In this document: positions 1 to 13,700 of the stretch, piece by piece
Layout: each line of letters begins with the position of its first letter
Position numbering within the stretch: position 1 is the first letter of the stretch
NCBI GenBank assembly: GCA_004335635.1
Contig: QAXH01001016.1
Coordinates: forward strand, 319 to 53,796
Direction: 5' to 3'
DNA: 53,478 bases
DNA from: Chloromonas sp. AAM2
Taxonomy: Eukaryota; Chlorophyta; Chlorophyceae; Chlamydomonadales; Chlamydomonadaceae
The notes under the pieces: model-generated
Seen by the model: the letters and a program-made list of their open reading frames with translations, nothing else
What the model was told of the DNA's origin: nothing
The model's database searches: none
Program-made: the position numbers and the translations under genes

Positions 1-75
1 ACCGATTTTTGCCACGCTTTCCTCGCTTTCTGTCAGAAATTTGCTAAAACGCGTGAAATCGCGCTTTCTAGTCAT

Positions 76-1761
76 TTATGCGCGCTTCCGGTGACCCTGG
101 CTGCGGGTATGTGTGTTGCGTTGGTTCACCTGTATGTAGGCGATGTGGGTGAGTATGTGGGTGATGTGGGTGAGTAGCTGTTACCCCCTGCGCCCCCTGC
201 ATGGGAGGGGCTGGTCGGGGAGTAGGTCGGGGACGAAGGGCTGCAGGCAAACGCACACAGACAAGTAGCATTACAGCAATTTCCAGGGTTACTGCTCCTG
301 GCAGACGTTGCTGGTACAGACTATCAAAAACACAATGGTGTTAGGACAGCGGGAACTGGGAGGTTGTCAAGCAACTGGCTCGATCATTTCTGGCAAGGGT
401 TGAAAATGGCTCAGCTGATGGTCAAGGCCATCTCATCTGGACACTGCCGTTGCAAACCAATTGGTGTGCCGCCTCATACCTGTAAGCCGGGGATGTGGGC
501 GAGTAGGTGGGCGATGTGGGACTGCAGGCAGCGGGGGCAGGCAAGGCACGTGCTGATGAATGCCTTGCGCACTCCATGCGCTTGATTCAGTTAATGGATC
601 CATTCAGCTGTGCACACGCATGACCTGCTCAGGACAGGCCTGACACACACCTGTAGGTGGGCGATGTAGGTGAGTAGGCCGGACTGGTGGGGGAGTATGC
701 GGGTGATGTAGGGGAATAGGCTGGGCTTGTAGGACTGCAGCAACATGAAAGTTCAGCAAGCGGATCAGTCATGAATGGAGGTGAGCTGGATAGTCTTATG
801 AAGCGTGCGCATGGAGAGCCATGGTGCACGGCAGCCTCAAGAGGAGACAGCAACAACTGATCGTAGCTCATGCACATGCAAGGTCTGACTGCCAGTAGTC
901 TGGCAGAGCTTCCAGAACATAGCCTGCGCTGCAGTGGCTGGCCTAGGCGTAGTGCGAGCCCAGTGCGGTTTCAAGTGCTGGCATGCACATTGCCACCCTG
1001 TTTACACCATACCTGTAAGCCGGCGATGTGGGAGAATAGGCGGGGCTAGTCGGCGAGTAAGCGGGTGATGTAGGAGAGTAGGCGGGGCTGGTGGGACTGT
1101 AAGCCGGGGAGGTGGGAGAGTAGGCTGGAGAGGTTGGCGAATAGGCGGGGCTAGTTGGTGAATAAGCGGGTGATGTAGGAGAGTAGGCGGGGCTGGTGGG
1201 AGAATACGCCGGACTTGTTGGGCTGCGGAGCAAAGTTGAACACAATGCATGGTTGGTTGGATTGCATTGCAGTCTGTTAAGCAGGAAGGCGCACAGACTG
1301 TGGAAGTGCCTCAATGCAAACAACAGGTCGCTCAACAAATCAAACGTAAACATAAACACAGGCATGCCAGGTCCCTCCAGAGCATGCCATCAGCACGTGC
1401 CTGCCATAGTCTCACATGGCCCAGTGCAAACACTGCCTCACCTGTAGGCGGGGGATGTGGGGCTGTAGGAGGGCGAAGTGGGGCTGCAGCAGGCAATAGG
1501 CAACAGGAGAGGCACAACAGCTCAAGCGTGACATGGACACAATGCCAAGCATCTGACTGCCAGCAGAAGCATTGCTGATGTGGTGATTGCTGACGTAGAA
1601 ACAGGCGTGAACTGTTATCTTGCATGACAGACGTGAGGTTGTTTGTCTGAATGCCTCCTACCTGTATCCTGGTGATGTGGGTGAGTAGCCCGGGCTCGTG
1701 GGGCTGAAGCTGGGCGACATGGGACCGGGGGAGAACTGGAATGGCCCGGGGGAGAAGCCAC
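76..1761 (-). other. RPB1: RPB1 C-terminal domain: heptad repeats on seven small exons
   Basis: This is the CTD, the tail whose phosphorylation recruits capping, splicing and 3'-end factors. Exon 33 (1662-1761) begins with degenerate FSPGP units and ends in two SPTSPGY heptads. Exons 34 to 38 carry 2, 10, 4, 2 and 2 heptads, about 22 in all. Nearly all have Ala, Thr or Gly at position 7 instead of Ser, and only one SPTSPSY is seen. Introns between these exons fall at the same place, after TACAG, splitting the Ser2 codon in phase 2, so exons 34 to 37 are exact multiples of 21 bases. The last exon (76-100) would end the protein with SQGHRKRA then TAA. The 3' splice site chosen for exon 38 (TAACAG) is weak, so the final join is tentative. 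Confidence 0.88.
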
Positions 1762-4700
1762 CTGCACGCAAAACCCACAACATGACAAGACGAGTTGATG
1801 CCTTGCCTGATGAAGAGAAGGCGACACTGGCCAGCAAAGCATACGATACGCGAAGCACGCAGTAGCAGAGTCGTTTTCCACAAATTGGCAGTGGCGTTAA
1901 GCGCATCAGGCAACTAACCACGTACTGCCTGCTTGTGCCACATGCTGTGGAGCTCCTGCCCTACACAATGCATCACAGGCTCCTCCGCCTCTGCGGCTTA
2001 CCTCCCATGTTGAATGGTGAGTTGAGTGGCGAGTACATGGCGCTGGGGGACATGGGTGCGGGAGTGCGGGCGGGCGAGCGCCCGGGGGTCATCTGCACGT
2101 CCCCATACCCGCCCACCACATCAAACGCACCGCCAACCTGTGAGGACAAACACGTGCACATTTGTAGCAGATACTTGCAACCGTTCCACACACATGAAGC
2201 CGCAGCTGCAGCCGCAGCTTTCAACATTGTCAAAGCAAATTATGTCAGTTTGACCTTGCTACAGCATGGTAACCTTACTACTTCATCACAGTTCTGCTCT
2301 GCACTTGCATCAGACTGACCTGGACCTCAAACGCATCGTTGAGCGCCGTTTCGTTGAGCAGCAGGTCGAAGCAGCCCGTGCCCAGTGGGCACATCTGGCC
2401 CAGCATGATGTTCTCACTGACGCCCGTGCAGTGGTCCTTCTCAGCGTGCGTGCACGCCCTGCAGTGGGCGGCAGGGCACACAACACACAAGTTGAGCACA
2501 TGCTGGATGCACATACACATCGTGAGATGCTGAACGCCTGGCATAACTCTTGGTTGTCAATGAAAAGGTTGCCAAACAGACAGGCAGACAGGGTCAATCA
2601 GCCCAACAATCAAAATTGCCCTTAAGCCTCATGCTAACGAGCCTGGGGCATACTCACAAGACCACCTCATGCCAGTGGCCTGTACCCAAGTCTTTCCCTG
2701 GTGGGTGCCTCTCAGCTTCCTTGTGCCGACCCGCTCACCTGTATAGGATGTCCACTGTCTCCTCAAAGGAGCACTGCGCCAGTGGCCCGTTTCCATTGCG
2801 GTTGATGCCGTGGCGCGTGATGGCCATCAGGTGGCCTCGGCTGGTCATGACGTCACACAGGGAGGCAAGATGCCTGTGGAGCAGTCAGACCACGCAACAG
2901 CTTGCAAGCTCGTGAAAAGACAGTGCATATGACAAGCACATCCTGGAACACAGACATCGGCCAACAGAGGAAGGAAGGAAACAGTATGCCGGCAGAGATG
3001 TTACTCCTGCCTAGCACGTGGAGTTTGCAAGCGTGGGAGCATCATCGAGGCCAGTACCAAACCAACAGCTAAGGCGTGGTCCGGAGCCAAGTCTGCTCAC
3101 CTGTAGTTGACATACGACCCGTCAAACTCAATGACGTTACGAATCTCCTTGAGCAGTGCGTTGCGCACGGCCTCAATGCCCAGCACACTGATGATCTCGA
3201 TCAGGTGGTTGCTGGTGGTGCGCGTGTGGTCAACGCCATGGAAGGGCAGAACCTGCACGGTGAAACAACAACTGTTACCATGTCAAAGAAAACTGAGTGG
3301 AGGTATGCTCATGTACGCATAATCAAACAGTGGACCGACCAATGTGTGAAATCAGGGTCAGAGGTCTGCTCAACTACGCGCCGCCAGACTGAGCTCGCAA
3401 ACAGCTTCAAGGGCGGTCCAATGAAAGCCTGTGATTTACAACAGACAAGAGATGAACTCCCCACCTCCATGAGGTTGACTCCCTCCGTGTCCAGTAGCCA
3501 CTCCGTGGTCTGTGCGTAGTGCGGCAGCACGTCGTTGCCGTGCGAATCGCGGGGCGTGCTCACTGTCATGCGCTTGGCCTGCAGCGCAGCCAGCCAACAC
3601 AACAACGTCAATCGAGGAGCATGCGAGCCCCAGGACCCCATCTGCCTGACAGCAGTCATGCAAGCCAAACTGGCCATTACAGCAACTGCTTTGCGATGGA
3701 TTGTACCTGCTCAAATCTGCTTCTATCACCTGACCCCTGCGGCTTTCCGCCTGAGCCCCTGCCCCGTGCTCCGCGCACCTCACGAATGAACGCCTTGCGG
3801 ATCCCCTCCACCCCCTGCAGCTTCAGGTTGCGCAGGTACTGCTCGTGCAGCTTCTTGAGCGTCTCATCCGTCACCTCGCCGCCCTCCTCGCCGCCCTTTT
3901 GGTCAGCGTCTGACATAATCCTGTGACAGGCAACACCAGTATACAATACAGACCATTTGCACTTGTGCAACATAGCGACAGCAGTCTGCCACACACACAC
4001 GCCCGTCCCCATGTGGATGCCTGTCAGTTCATTAGCTGTGCCTCACCTGATGCGCAGCACCAGCTGCTCTGCGTTTTCATCGCTGAACATGACGTTGAGG
4101 AACTCCTCATACTCCTCGCTGATGCGCCCGGCCACGCGGTCCATGCTCAGCTTCTTGTCAAGGATCATGTCCCTGGAATCATCACACGCATGCATACAAG
4201 AGCATGTTTGAAGTGTGGACAGCAACTGCAATCTTACGGTCATCATGGCATCATGCAGTCTTGCCATGTCAGAACCAAGCGAGCGCTGTTGTCATAACAC
4301 CAATCAAATGCCTGTCTGGCAGCAGAGCCTCGCCCCTTGGCCAGTGACAGCAGTACTGTGGTGGTTGTCTCAGCAGCAGTACAGACAATACCTAACAACT
4401 CCCCAGTCACCAGCCCCACCCTGCCCTCCCCCACCTGTCCAGTTCCACGCGCAGCAGCCATGCGCTCATGCGGTTAACGTCCATCTCCTCGTCTGGCAGC
4501 TCAAAGTAGGCCTGCACCAGTGCCTCATCCATGGCCACCACTGTGGACTCAGGGGCGGCAGAATTGACAGGGTCGTACCTGCACAGAGGAAAACTCCACA
4601 CACGATTAGTGTCTGATCTGATCAGAATCCGGTTGCGGTTGAACCCAGAGCATCAAACATGATCAGTATCTGATCTGAATCCAAATGCGGGACATGTCAC

Positions 4701-7700
4701 ATGCATCGTGTCGTCCACTGACCTGTGGCCCTTCCAGTCTGGCATTGCACTTCGTTCAGCACTCACCAGATCTCCACCCTGCTAGTGATGTTCTTGAGTG
4801 AGGCGTACTCCAAAGTAGACTGCACGTCCTTCGCCTGGTCCTGCGAACACAACACAATAATGACACGCCATGGCCGATGTCTGTATTGCGACCCAATGCT
4901 AGAGCTGGTGTGGGTGAGCAAGCAAGTTTGGACGCCCTAGACTGCTTCCTGCATCTTGCTACCATACGGTTGCTTGCTGTACCCTGCGCTTGGCCTGCCA
5001 CGGCCTTGGGTGCACAGTCTGCTCCATGTGCTCAATTACCTTATCATTGGCATGTGTCTCGTCCAGGTACACTGTGAGCGAGGGTGTCTTGATGTTCTTT
5101 GCCAGGTTGATGATCTCTGTCAGGCGAGGCACGCCCAGCGTCACGTTCTTGGCAGACACACCCGCAAAGTGGAACGTGTTCAGGGTCATCTGCACGCAGA
5201 AGAGATTGCGCGGAAAGTTGCTTGTCGGTGCACTGGTGTGAGCAGACACACCAATACGCACCAGTAGACAGAAGCTTCCACAAATGCGTGCAACAAAGTA
5301 GATGCAGAGCACCCAGGGTATTTTAGGACTTGTGGCTGCAGCCTGCTACGCTGAGCTTTACCAGCATGCAACACTGGCCCTAGCAGCAGCCTGCTGCCTG
5401 GCCATGCTGTGTGTTTACCTGTGTTGTAGGCTCTCCCAGTGACTGCGCCGCCACAGTGCCCACGCACTCTCCCGGGTTGGCCTGCGCCTGGTAGTAGCGC
5501 GCCTCGACCTCACCCACCAGCCAGTCAAACGCCTCTTGCGTCAACTTGTAGTCCTGCACACAACGCACCAAACACCACCATGCCCAGACATGAGTTGGTG
5601 TGCATATGGTGTGTGGAACAAGCGCACATAATCGCCGCTTTCTCATTTGCACAACTCATGAGCATTCAAGCCCCCATGCCTCTCTGAACCGTGTCCACAA
5701 TCTACATGTCCAACGTGTCTACTAGAAGGGTGCAGGATTGCTCCACGTGTTAAACGTGCCCATCAGCTCCACGGAAAAGCGCGTGCAAGCTCAGAACCTT
5801 CCTAAGCCTGTGTAAAAGCACACATCCGGCGTGTTTGCAAACACCCACAACTCTTCCCTCCGCCCTCACTGACCTTGAGCACCCTCTTGCTGGCCAGGTT
5901 GCTCCTAAGCAGCGACATGAACATGATGGTGGCGTTGCGCTGCGCCTCCTTGCTCAGCCCGTCCTCGCCCGCGACAACGGTCAGGCGAGAGCACAGGTCC
6001 TGAACCTGAAGCACAAAGCACACAAACACACCACAAGTACGTGACTGCATTCAAGGCCAGTGCAGATATGACCAATCGGGTGTTGCAATAGCAGCCCATG
6101 CATCCTGCATGACATGCGGAAATGGTGGCATGCCAAGAGATGGTGTAGTGTGCGCTTGCTGCTGCTTCTTCTTACCGATTTGATGACGTATGTTGGGTCC
6201 AGATTGCTGTGCCCTGCCCTGTGTGGGCGGATGTTGAATTTTGCCTGTGCGTTGAGGATCAGTCGGCGCATGTTGACAGGCAGGTTGATGCCCGAGTCGC
6301 CAGTGGGCATAACCTCCGTGCGCAGCGTCTGCAAACACATGCAGGCACATGCAGGCAGCTTATGGCCCAGAAGGCTTCTAGGCAACACATAACTATGACA
6401 TGTTCACAGCCACAAGCTGTCAGCTGGCGGAAGATGTCAGCTGGTGCCTGCATGGGATCATGCGCTTGTCTGCTGCCCCTGGCGCATGGTGGTATCATAC
6501 CTTGATGTCATCCCAGATTGTCTTGTACTCGTTCTCAACCAGTTCCCGTGCTGTGGCATTGGTGCGCAGCATGTCCGCGGCGTCAGGGGACAGCCAGTCA
6601 GGGTCCAGGTGACCACCTGCGAGAAAAGCAGCACCGAGTGCGTCAGACAGGAAATAGCACCAGACCAGGAACAGCAACATTGGCAAGAGCACGGCATCAA
6701 CCCAGGATGACTGTGTGTCGACCGGTCTGTGCCTGCCCTATCACGCCTTGAAACTCACCATGAATGCCCTCATCCAATTGGTGCTGGAAGCGCGCTCGCA
6801 GCTTACCCTCCTGTTACAGTCAGACAGGCACACAGGCAGGCATGCAACGTCAGTGACGCATCAAACCATTGATGGACTGCTGGCAGGCTGACGTCGCTGC
6901 TTGGGGAGGCCTCAGAAAAGGTGTACATACATCTAATACTCATGCATGCCATGCACACCTCAAACTGCAAGTGATCGATGGCCTGCCCCTCAATGCGGGT
7001 TGCGTCCATGCCATCCTCCCCGTACAGGAACTGGACAATGGAGCCAATGGCAGTGCGCACTGTTCCGTCGTAGCGAATGACAAGGTCCTCCATAGCCTTG
7101 ACCAGACGACGCTGGATGTAACCTGTAAAGGACGAAATGGGGAACATCATGACATAACATTAGTTCAATGTTTGGCCTGGCTCCCAAAAGTTTGTGCTTG
7201 ACGATCAACGTTCCTTGTCATGTGCACAAAGCAGGATGGACGTTCATGCCTCTGCCATGACCAAGTGCCATGCATGCATTGAACACAAAAAAGTGCATGT
7301 CCTTGTGTTGCCGAGCACAGGAAGACTGTATGGCACAGCGGCCCCACCTGTGGATGAGGTCTTGACAGCAGTATCGATGAGACCTTCGCGACCACCCATA
7401 GCGTGAAAGAAGAACTCCTGAGGGGTCAAACCTCGCAAATAACTGTTCTCAACGAATCCACGTGACTCTGGTCCGTAGTCGTCCTTAGTGAAGTGCGGCA
7501 GGGTGCGGTTCTGGAAGCCGAAGGGAATGCGCCGTCCCTCGACGTTCTGCTGACCCACACAGCCCATCATCTGGGAAATGTTGATGAACGAGCCCTTAGA
7601 GCCCGCTGTCACCATCTTGATGATGTTATTCTGCAATAGTGAAAGGTGAGGACGGACAGCAACAAGTGGTTAACAGCTTGCTTGACACAGCCCGGCAAAG

Positions 7701-10700
7701 CATGCAGTGAACAGAGGCTGGCCAGCCAGTGTTCCAGATCAAAACACCATCGACCTTGGAAGCAGATGGGACAGCTTACAAACCACTGCATTGCTGACTG
7801 GTCACTCTGATTTCCGCACTCACATGCAGTGTGAGCGACCCTTGGGCCTTCTTGCCGGCGTCATCACGAGCCTTGTTCAGCACACCGTTCACACGTGTCT
7901 CAAACGACTCCTGCACACACGGCCAAGGCATCCTGTTGGAGCAGCACTGGAGGGGCCAAAGCACTGAAGCGAAGACACAGGGATAGGAAGCCAGCACATG
8001 CAACGGCGCCATTACTGCAGCCGTAAGAGCATGGGGGCTTGCATTTAAGCCCACTCCTGCCCTGTGATCGTACCTGCATTGTTCTCCCTGGCTGCTGCTC
8101 CAGCTCCCCCGCCTGGTAGGCATTGATGATGCGCTTCACGTCCAGCTTGGCCTTCTCAATGATTTCGTTAATGGTTTTCATGGTCTCTTCATCGGCAACT
8201 GTGTCGGCAATGCCAATACTCATGCCGTACTGGAGTAGCCAGTGATTAACAGTGACCTGCGAGGTGCAGGAAAGCAGAAGGCAACACGACAGCTCATAAG
8301 GAGGCAAAAAGCAACAGCATTGAACCATTGCAAAACTAAGGGTGGGTGATCGGTCTTTGAGATGCTGCAAACCAAAGGACTGTCACCACACAAGGCAGTG
8401 ACATTGTTCATGAGCATCCTAACGAACACGATGTTGCAGCTGCTCCAGGCAGCAAGCTTGCCCATGCGTTGAGCACTGCATACATGCTTTCCGTCTTGCT
8501 GCTGATGGATCACCTGGCAATTGTTGATGAGCTTTCGCGTGACGTCTGAGCCGTGCTCGGCCCATGTGATGTGCACGAGGCCGCCGCCCTGTGGACCCAG
8601 AGCTTTCTTGCACAGGCAGCCCGTCACAAGCTCACCACGCCGGATCAGCACCTGACAGAGCAGGGCAGAGCAGGACCACAGGTCAAAGCCACGTCAAAAA
8701 CTGGTCTGAAGTCGCACGCATGCATCACTAAGTGTACACCAGCAACCCGCCAACCAGGCAGGCAAATCGATCGGAAATCCTCATTTACTTGCCAGAAGTT
8801 ACGACCATTCTCTCAGCCAGACAATTTATGAAGCAGCCAAGTCGCAAGTCTGTATCCATGGATAATGAAAGTTCACACAACACCGGAACGAGGGTCGGCC
8901 AGCCAAGCACGAGACTTTGTTTTCTATCTGTAGCCGTACCTGTGAGTCGTCCAGCGACAGGTCCTCTGGGTCGCCCTCCTTGTACCAGGCGGACGTGCGA
9001 CGCAGGTTCAGGTCGGGAAGGAACATGCTGAACACCTGGGGAACGACACACAACACAAGTGGGTGAGACTCTCACTCCAGAAAAGCACTCTTATATCATT
9101 TTCAAGCAGTCAGCAAAAAATACTGGCATAACATAGACCGGCACCGTCACACATCCTCCAGTTTTTTGTCCTGGGTCTGGGTGGAGGTCTCACACGTAAA
9201 GGGGCACTACTCACACAAAACGGCAGAAACACAGGACTGTACTCATCCAGCTATATGTCTAGATCGCAGGTTGATGAAACACAAGCATCTTGGCTAGTTC
9301 CCCAAGACTGACCCTGTTTGACAGTAAACTTTGGCTTACCTGCTTGCCTGCCCACAGCGGCTTGGGCTTGAGTATGCACGGCATGGGCACGGTTCCGTCC
9401 CAGTCATCAATGTGCATAAGGATGTTCATCATCTGATCCTTCTCAATGAAGGTGTCACGCTTGAGCATGAGCCTGCCAACACAACATGATTGTAAACGGC
9501 AATGTTGAACAAACTCTGCTATGGTTGTATACAGAATTTGGAAGCATGAGCGGCTGTTCACTGTAACCAGCAACCACAACATCTACTCAGCTGTCTATCC
9601 TTGCAGTTTGGCACTGATAAACCTGGCAGGCATGTCAACTGTAGGCTGCCCATGTGTGGGTAACCCATGCCTTCATACCTGGCAGCAGATTCCCACTGTG
9701 CTAATGGCTTTACGCAAGAGCTTGCCACAGAAGGCTTTGTGACCGCTTTCAAGTATGATTGTTTCAACGTACAGCGTGAAAGCACTCTAGATGTACACAC
9801 TTGAGCACAGGCACTCACCGGCTGCCCAGCAGTGTGTCCTGCACGATACCAATGACCGGCTTGTTGGCCTGGGGCGACACGATGTTCTTTGGCACCATCA
9901 TCAGCTCACGCATCTCAGCGCGCGTCTCGTGGGACTGCGGGGCACCAGGCAGTGTGCCAGTCGTCTACATGATGTGCCGAATTCCTGAAGGTCACGCCTT
10001 TCATTTTGCTGGCCTGGTAGGTCTGCTACACTTGGTTTCGCAGGTACCTGTTACAGGCAGGACATGGGCTGAAAGCAAGGGAATGCAGAAATGTACTGGT
10101 AGTGATGGGCACATGGACACGCCTGGCTCCGGCAAGAGCAACTTGCTGTCGTAGTGGCAGAACCGGTGCAGCAAGACAACAGGAAATCATCAGCAGGACC
10201 CGGGTGGCCAGTGCATCCCTATCACTTGGCCACCCATGGTATGTTTGCTTGACGCAATGGGGCAACATGCCGCCGATGCTGGTGTCGTGCACATGGGTGC
10301 AAGATTTGCAGTGGGACCACCATTAGTGGTAGGTGTATGGCTCGTGTCCCATGGATTGCTCCGGAGCCACACTGTTTGCTGGGAACGGCCCCTGAAGGCA
10401 GAGGCATGCTGATGCTGTCCAGGGCCGAGGCAGGCCTGCGCCTGTGGAGCCCATGCCATTGTTTCTGGTAGTGTTGCCGCGTGGCCTGCCCCTGAGCCGT
10501 GGTCCAGGACAAGTGCCCACGGCGCGGCAGGCAACAAAAATTGACCGGGGCCGCAGGCAGGCCGCTTGTGCTGCGGCAGCACTCCGGGCTGTGGCGCTGT
10601 CATGATCTGGTAAGGTGGCAGTGACCATCGCCTAGTGCTGCAGCGCAGCATTTACGGCCTTGCCTGGCCCGCTGGTGAAGTAGGCCTATGAAACCTAAGT

Positions 10701-13700
10701 ATCGGAAAGGCTCGGCGGCCATTCTGATGTGTTGCGCACAAGTGGTCCATCTTGAACTACTTCACCCGCGGGCCAGGCAAGGCCATAAATGCTGCGCTGC
10801 GGCACCAGGAGATGGTCACTGCCACCTTCCACAACTGAGACCAGATCATGACAGCGCCACAGCCCATGCGGCTGCGGCTGCACTCAGAACAAGCAGCGCG
10901 CCTGTCGCCTCAGTCAACTATTGCCGCCTGCCGCAATGTGCACACCCGTACTGGACAACAGCTCAGGGGCAGGCCACGCAACAACACTACAAACAACAAT
11001 TGCATGGGCCCCAGAGGCGCAGGCTCTGGGCAGTGCCAGCCGCCTCTGCCGCCATGGACCACCCAAGCAGCAGTGCGGCTCCGGAACAACCCACGAGACA
11101 CGAGCCATACAGCCATCACCTGACATGCCGGTCCAACCGCACACCTGGCGTCAATGTACTTGCTGTGGGGTGTCTGAACGAGTCCAAAGTGCCCCTGCCT
11201 TGCACTCTGGGGTCTGTCTCATCCTTTCCATTAGACAGTCCCATGACCCACATGCATCACATAAGTCAGTAACTGCTCCTGCCCTCATCAGGTACTGAAG
11301 TCAAAGTACTAAACAGTGCCACTACAATTACTTGGCATCCCCAGCCGTCCTGACTCGCCTGGCCATGCCCAGATTTTTGCTAATGCAGAAGCTTTGCAAT
11401 AACACAACATGTTCTCCGGGACAGCCCATGCATACCTGCGCCACGTGCATGTTCATCTCATCGCCATCAAAATCGGCGTTGTACGGGGTAGTCACACTGC
11501 ACAGGGCAAAGGCAAAGGAAGTGAGCTCGTAAGCCACTTCCAGTGACCTGTTCCTCCGCTGGTACAAGACAACTTGTTGGTCTGCCCAACTGGGAATTGC
11601 CAATTTGAAGAGCCAATTGGGCTCCAAAGAAGTGGCCTCCAAAGAGCCAAGCACAACATGCTGAACATCAGAACCCACCCCACGGCGAGGAAACAAGATG
11701 TGCATAAACAGGCTGTGCCGTTTGTGCCCACAAGTGACACAACTACTGGGGTTGCACTGCTTGCAAGAGCCTCCTGTATAGCTGGTCTGTTGCACGCAGC
11801 ACACCTCACCTCAGGTTCAGTCGGAAGGTGGAGAAGGGCAGGATGCGCACGCGATGGCCCATCATACTCATCTTGTGCAGGGAAGGCTGACGGTTGAACA
11901 GCACCAGGTCACCGTTCACCATGTGGCGCTCAACCTAGGCGAGGAAACACACCAGCTGATGTCAAGCAAACTAGCAGCCATGCCATGCTAGCTGTCCTTC
12001 ACCAAGGCAGATGGCTGCACATGAAGTACTGCACATGACTAAGCACAGTTGCCCCTTCGCAACACAAATAAAGCCATCTTGCACGTCTGTGCGTCAATAC
12101 CAGTGGCAAGATGTTGGTGCAGGTGTGCCATGCCCTGCACACCTTGTCTCCATACTCCAGGCGCCTGTCCTGGCCCGGCTGCATGAAGTGCAGGTTGATG
12201 CGCCGGCCGTCCTCACGAATGATGAACTTGGCGCCTGTCTCCCCGGGCGGGGGGTGAGGCCCGTAATCAACAAGCTTCTGCAAAGGCAATTGTGACCAGG
12301 TTGGACTGCTTATCGAACAACCTTTGGTACGTCTGGCGGTATCAGAATCACATCAAATGAACCTTGGTGAGAGGATGACTGCACGACCATTAGCAGTACG
12401 GCGTCAAGCAGGTGAAAAACCACAGCCGGCCATGTCAACCTATTTCTTTCATTCTGACAAAGTACATCAAACGACTACATGTGCAGGCAATCATACCTGC
12501 ATCTTGTCGATGTTGAAGGCCGTCACCGTCTCCGGGAAGGTGAGGTTGAGCGCAATGCTCCAGGGCACACCCAGCTCATCGATGCCGATGTTGGGGTCGC
12601 CTGCACCAGAACAACACCCAATCAGCTTGCACCACTACTGCTCTCCAGCCTCTCACTCTTGAACCTCTAACTGAAACCAAGTCCAACACAAGCTTGTGCT
12701 CCCCTGCTGCTGGTTGAGTGCCTGCGCTCGCTCCGCAATAACCCACTGCATGAATCAAAACATAAGCAATCCATGCCCCACCTGTGATGACTGTACGGGC
12801 TGAGAAATCCACTCGCTTGCCCATGAGGTTGCCCCTGATGCGACCCTCCTTTCCCTTGAGGCGCTGAGAGATGGACTTGATGGGCCGACCGCTTTTTTGC
12901 ATACTGACAGGCACGCCGGGGATCGTGTTGTCAAAGTATGTCGTCATGTGATACTGCACCAGAGCCGCAAAGTCGTTGATAATGTGCTGCGGAGCGCCGT
13001 TCTGCTCCTGCTTTTTGAGCTGGTTGTTTGCACGGATGATCTCAGCCAGCTTGTGTGTAAGGTCGTCCTCACACCTGCGGGGGCACAGATACGCATTTGA
13101 GCACTGCAGCGCATACATGAAGGGCGTAAAGACGGACTGAGCTGTGACCAGACAGTGGGACAGTGAGCCCTGTATGTCGCCCTTGAATCCCCTCGGTGCA
13201 TTCCAGAGCTGCTGATATGTGCCCAACTCAAATGACTTCCAGTCCTGCCTTGCTGAATCCCAGAGCACAAGCACGCCAAAGTTCGGACAGCGGACCCGTG
13301 CATGCATAAAGAGCTTGAAGGCCAGTCGGTAAGCTGAATGCTAGGTTGACCATCTGCTAGGCTGGTAAGCCAAAGTTTGCTTGCCTATATGCCACGTCCG
13401 AACCAGTTCAGATGTCATATGAATCACTTATCATTGCCATTCTATTCGCCAACAAGCACTGCCTTACTGGAGTCTTGCACATCTATGCTACCATATGCTG
13501 CCTCTGCCTACCCCGCTGCGTGTACCTTGCTGAGCTGTCCATCATAACAGACGGCCTGACTTGTGGTGGCGGCACGGGCAGGGCAGTGATGATCATCCAG
13601 TCGGGCCGCACAAACTTGGTGTTGAAGCCCAGTGCCTGGCAGTCTTCATCAGAAATGCGCCGGAGAATCTCATAGGCTTTGGCAGCAGTGAGCTCCTGAA

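Noticed and set aside
10190..11298. Several overlapping open frames on both strands in RPB1 intron 9
   Set aside because: They arise because the two arms of the inverted repeat are GC-rich and mirror each other. They have no similarity to known proteins and no splice context.
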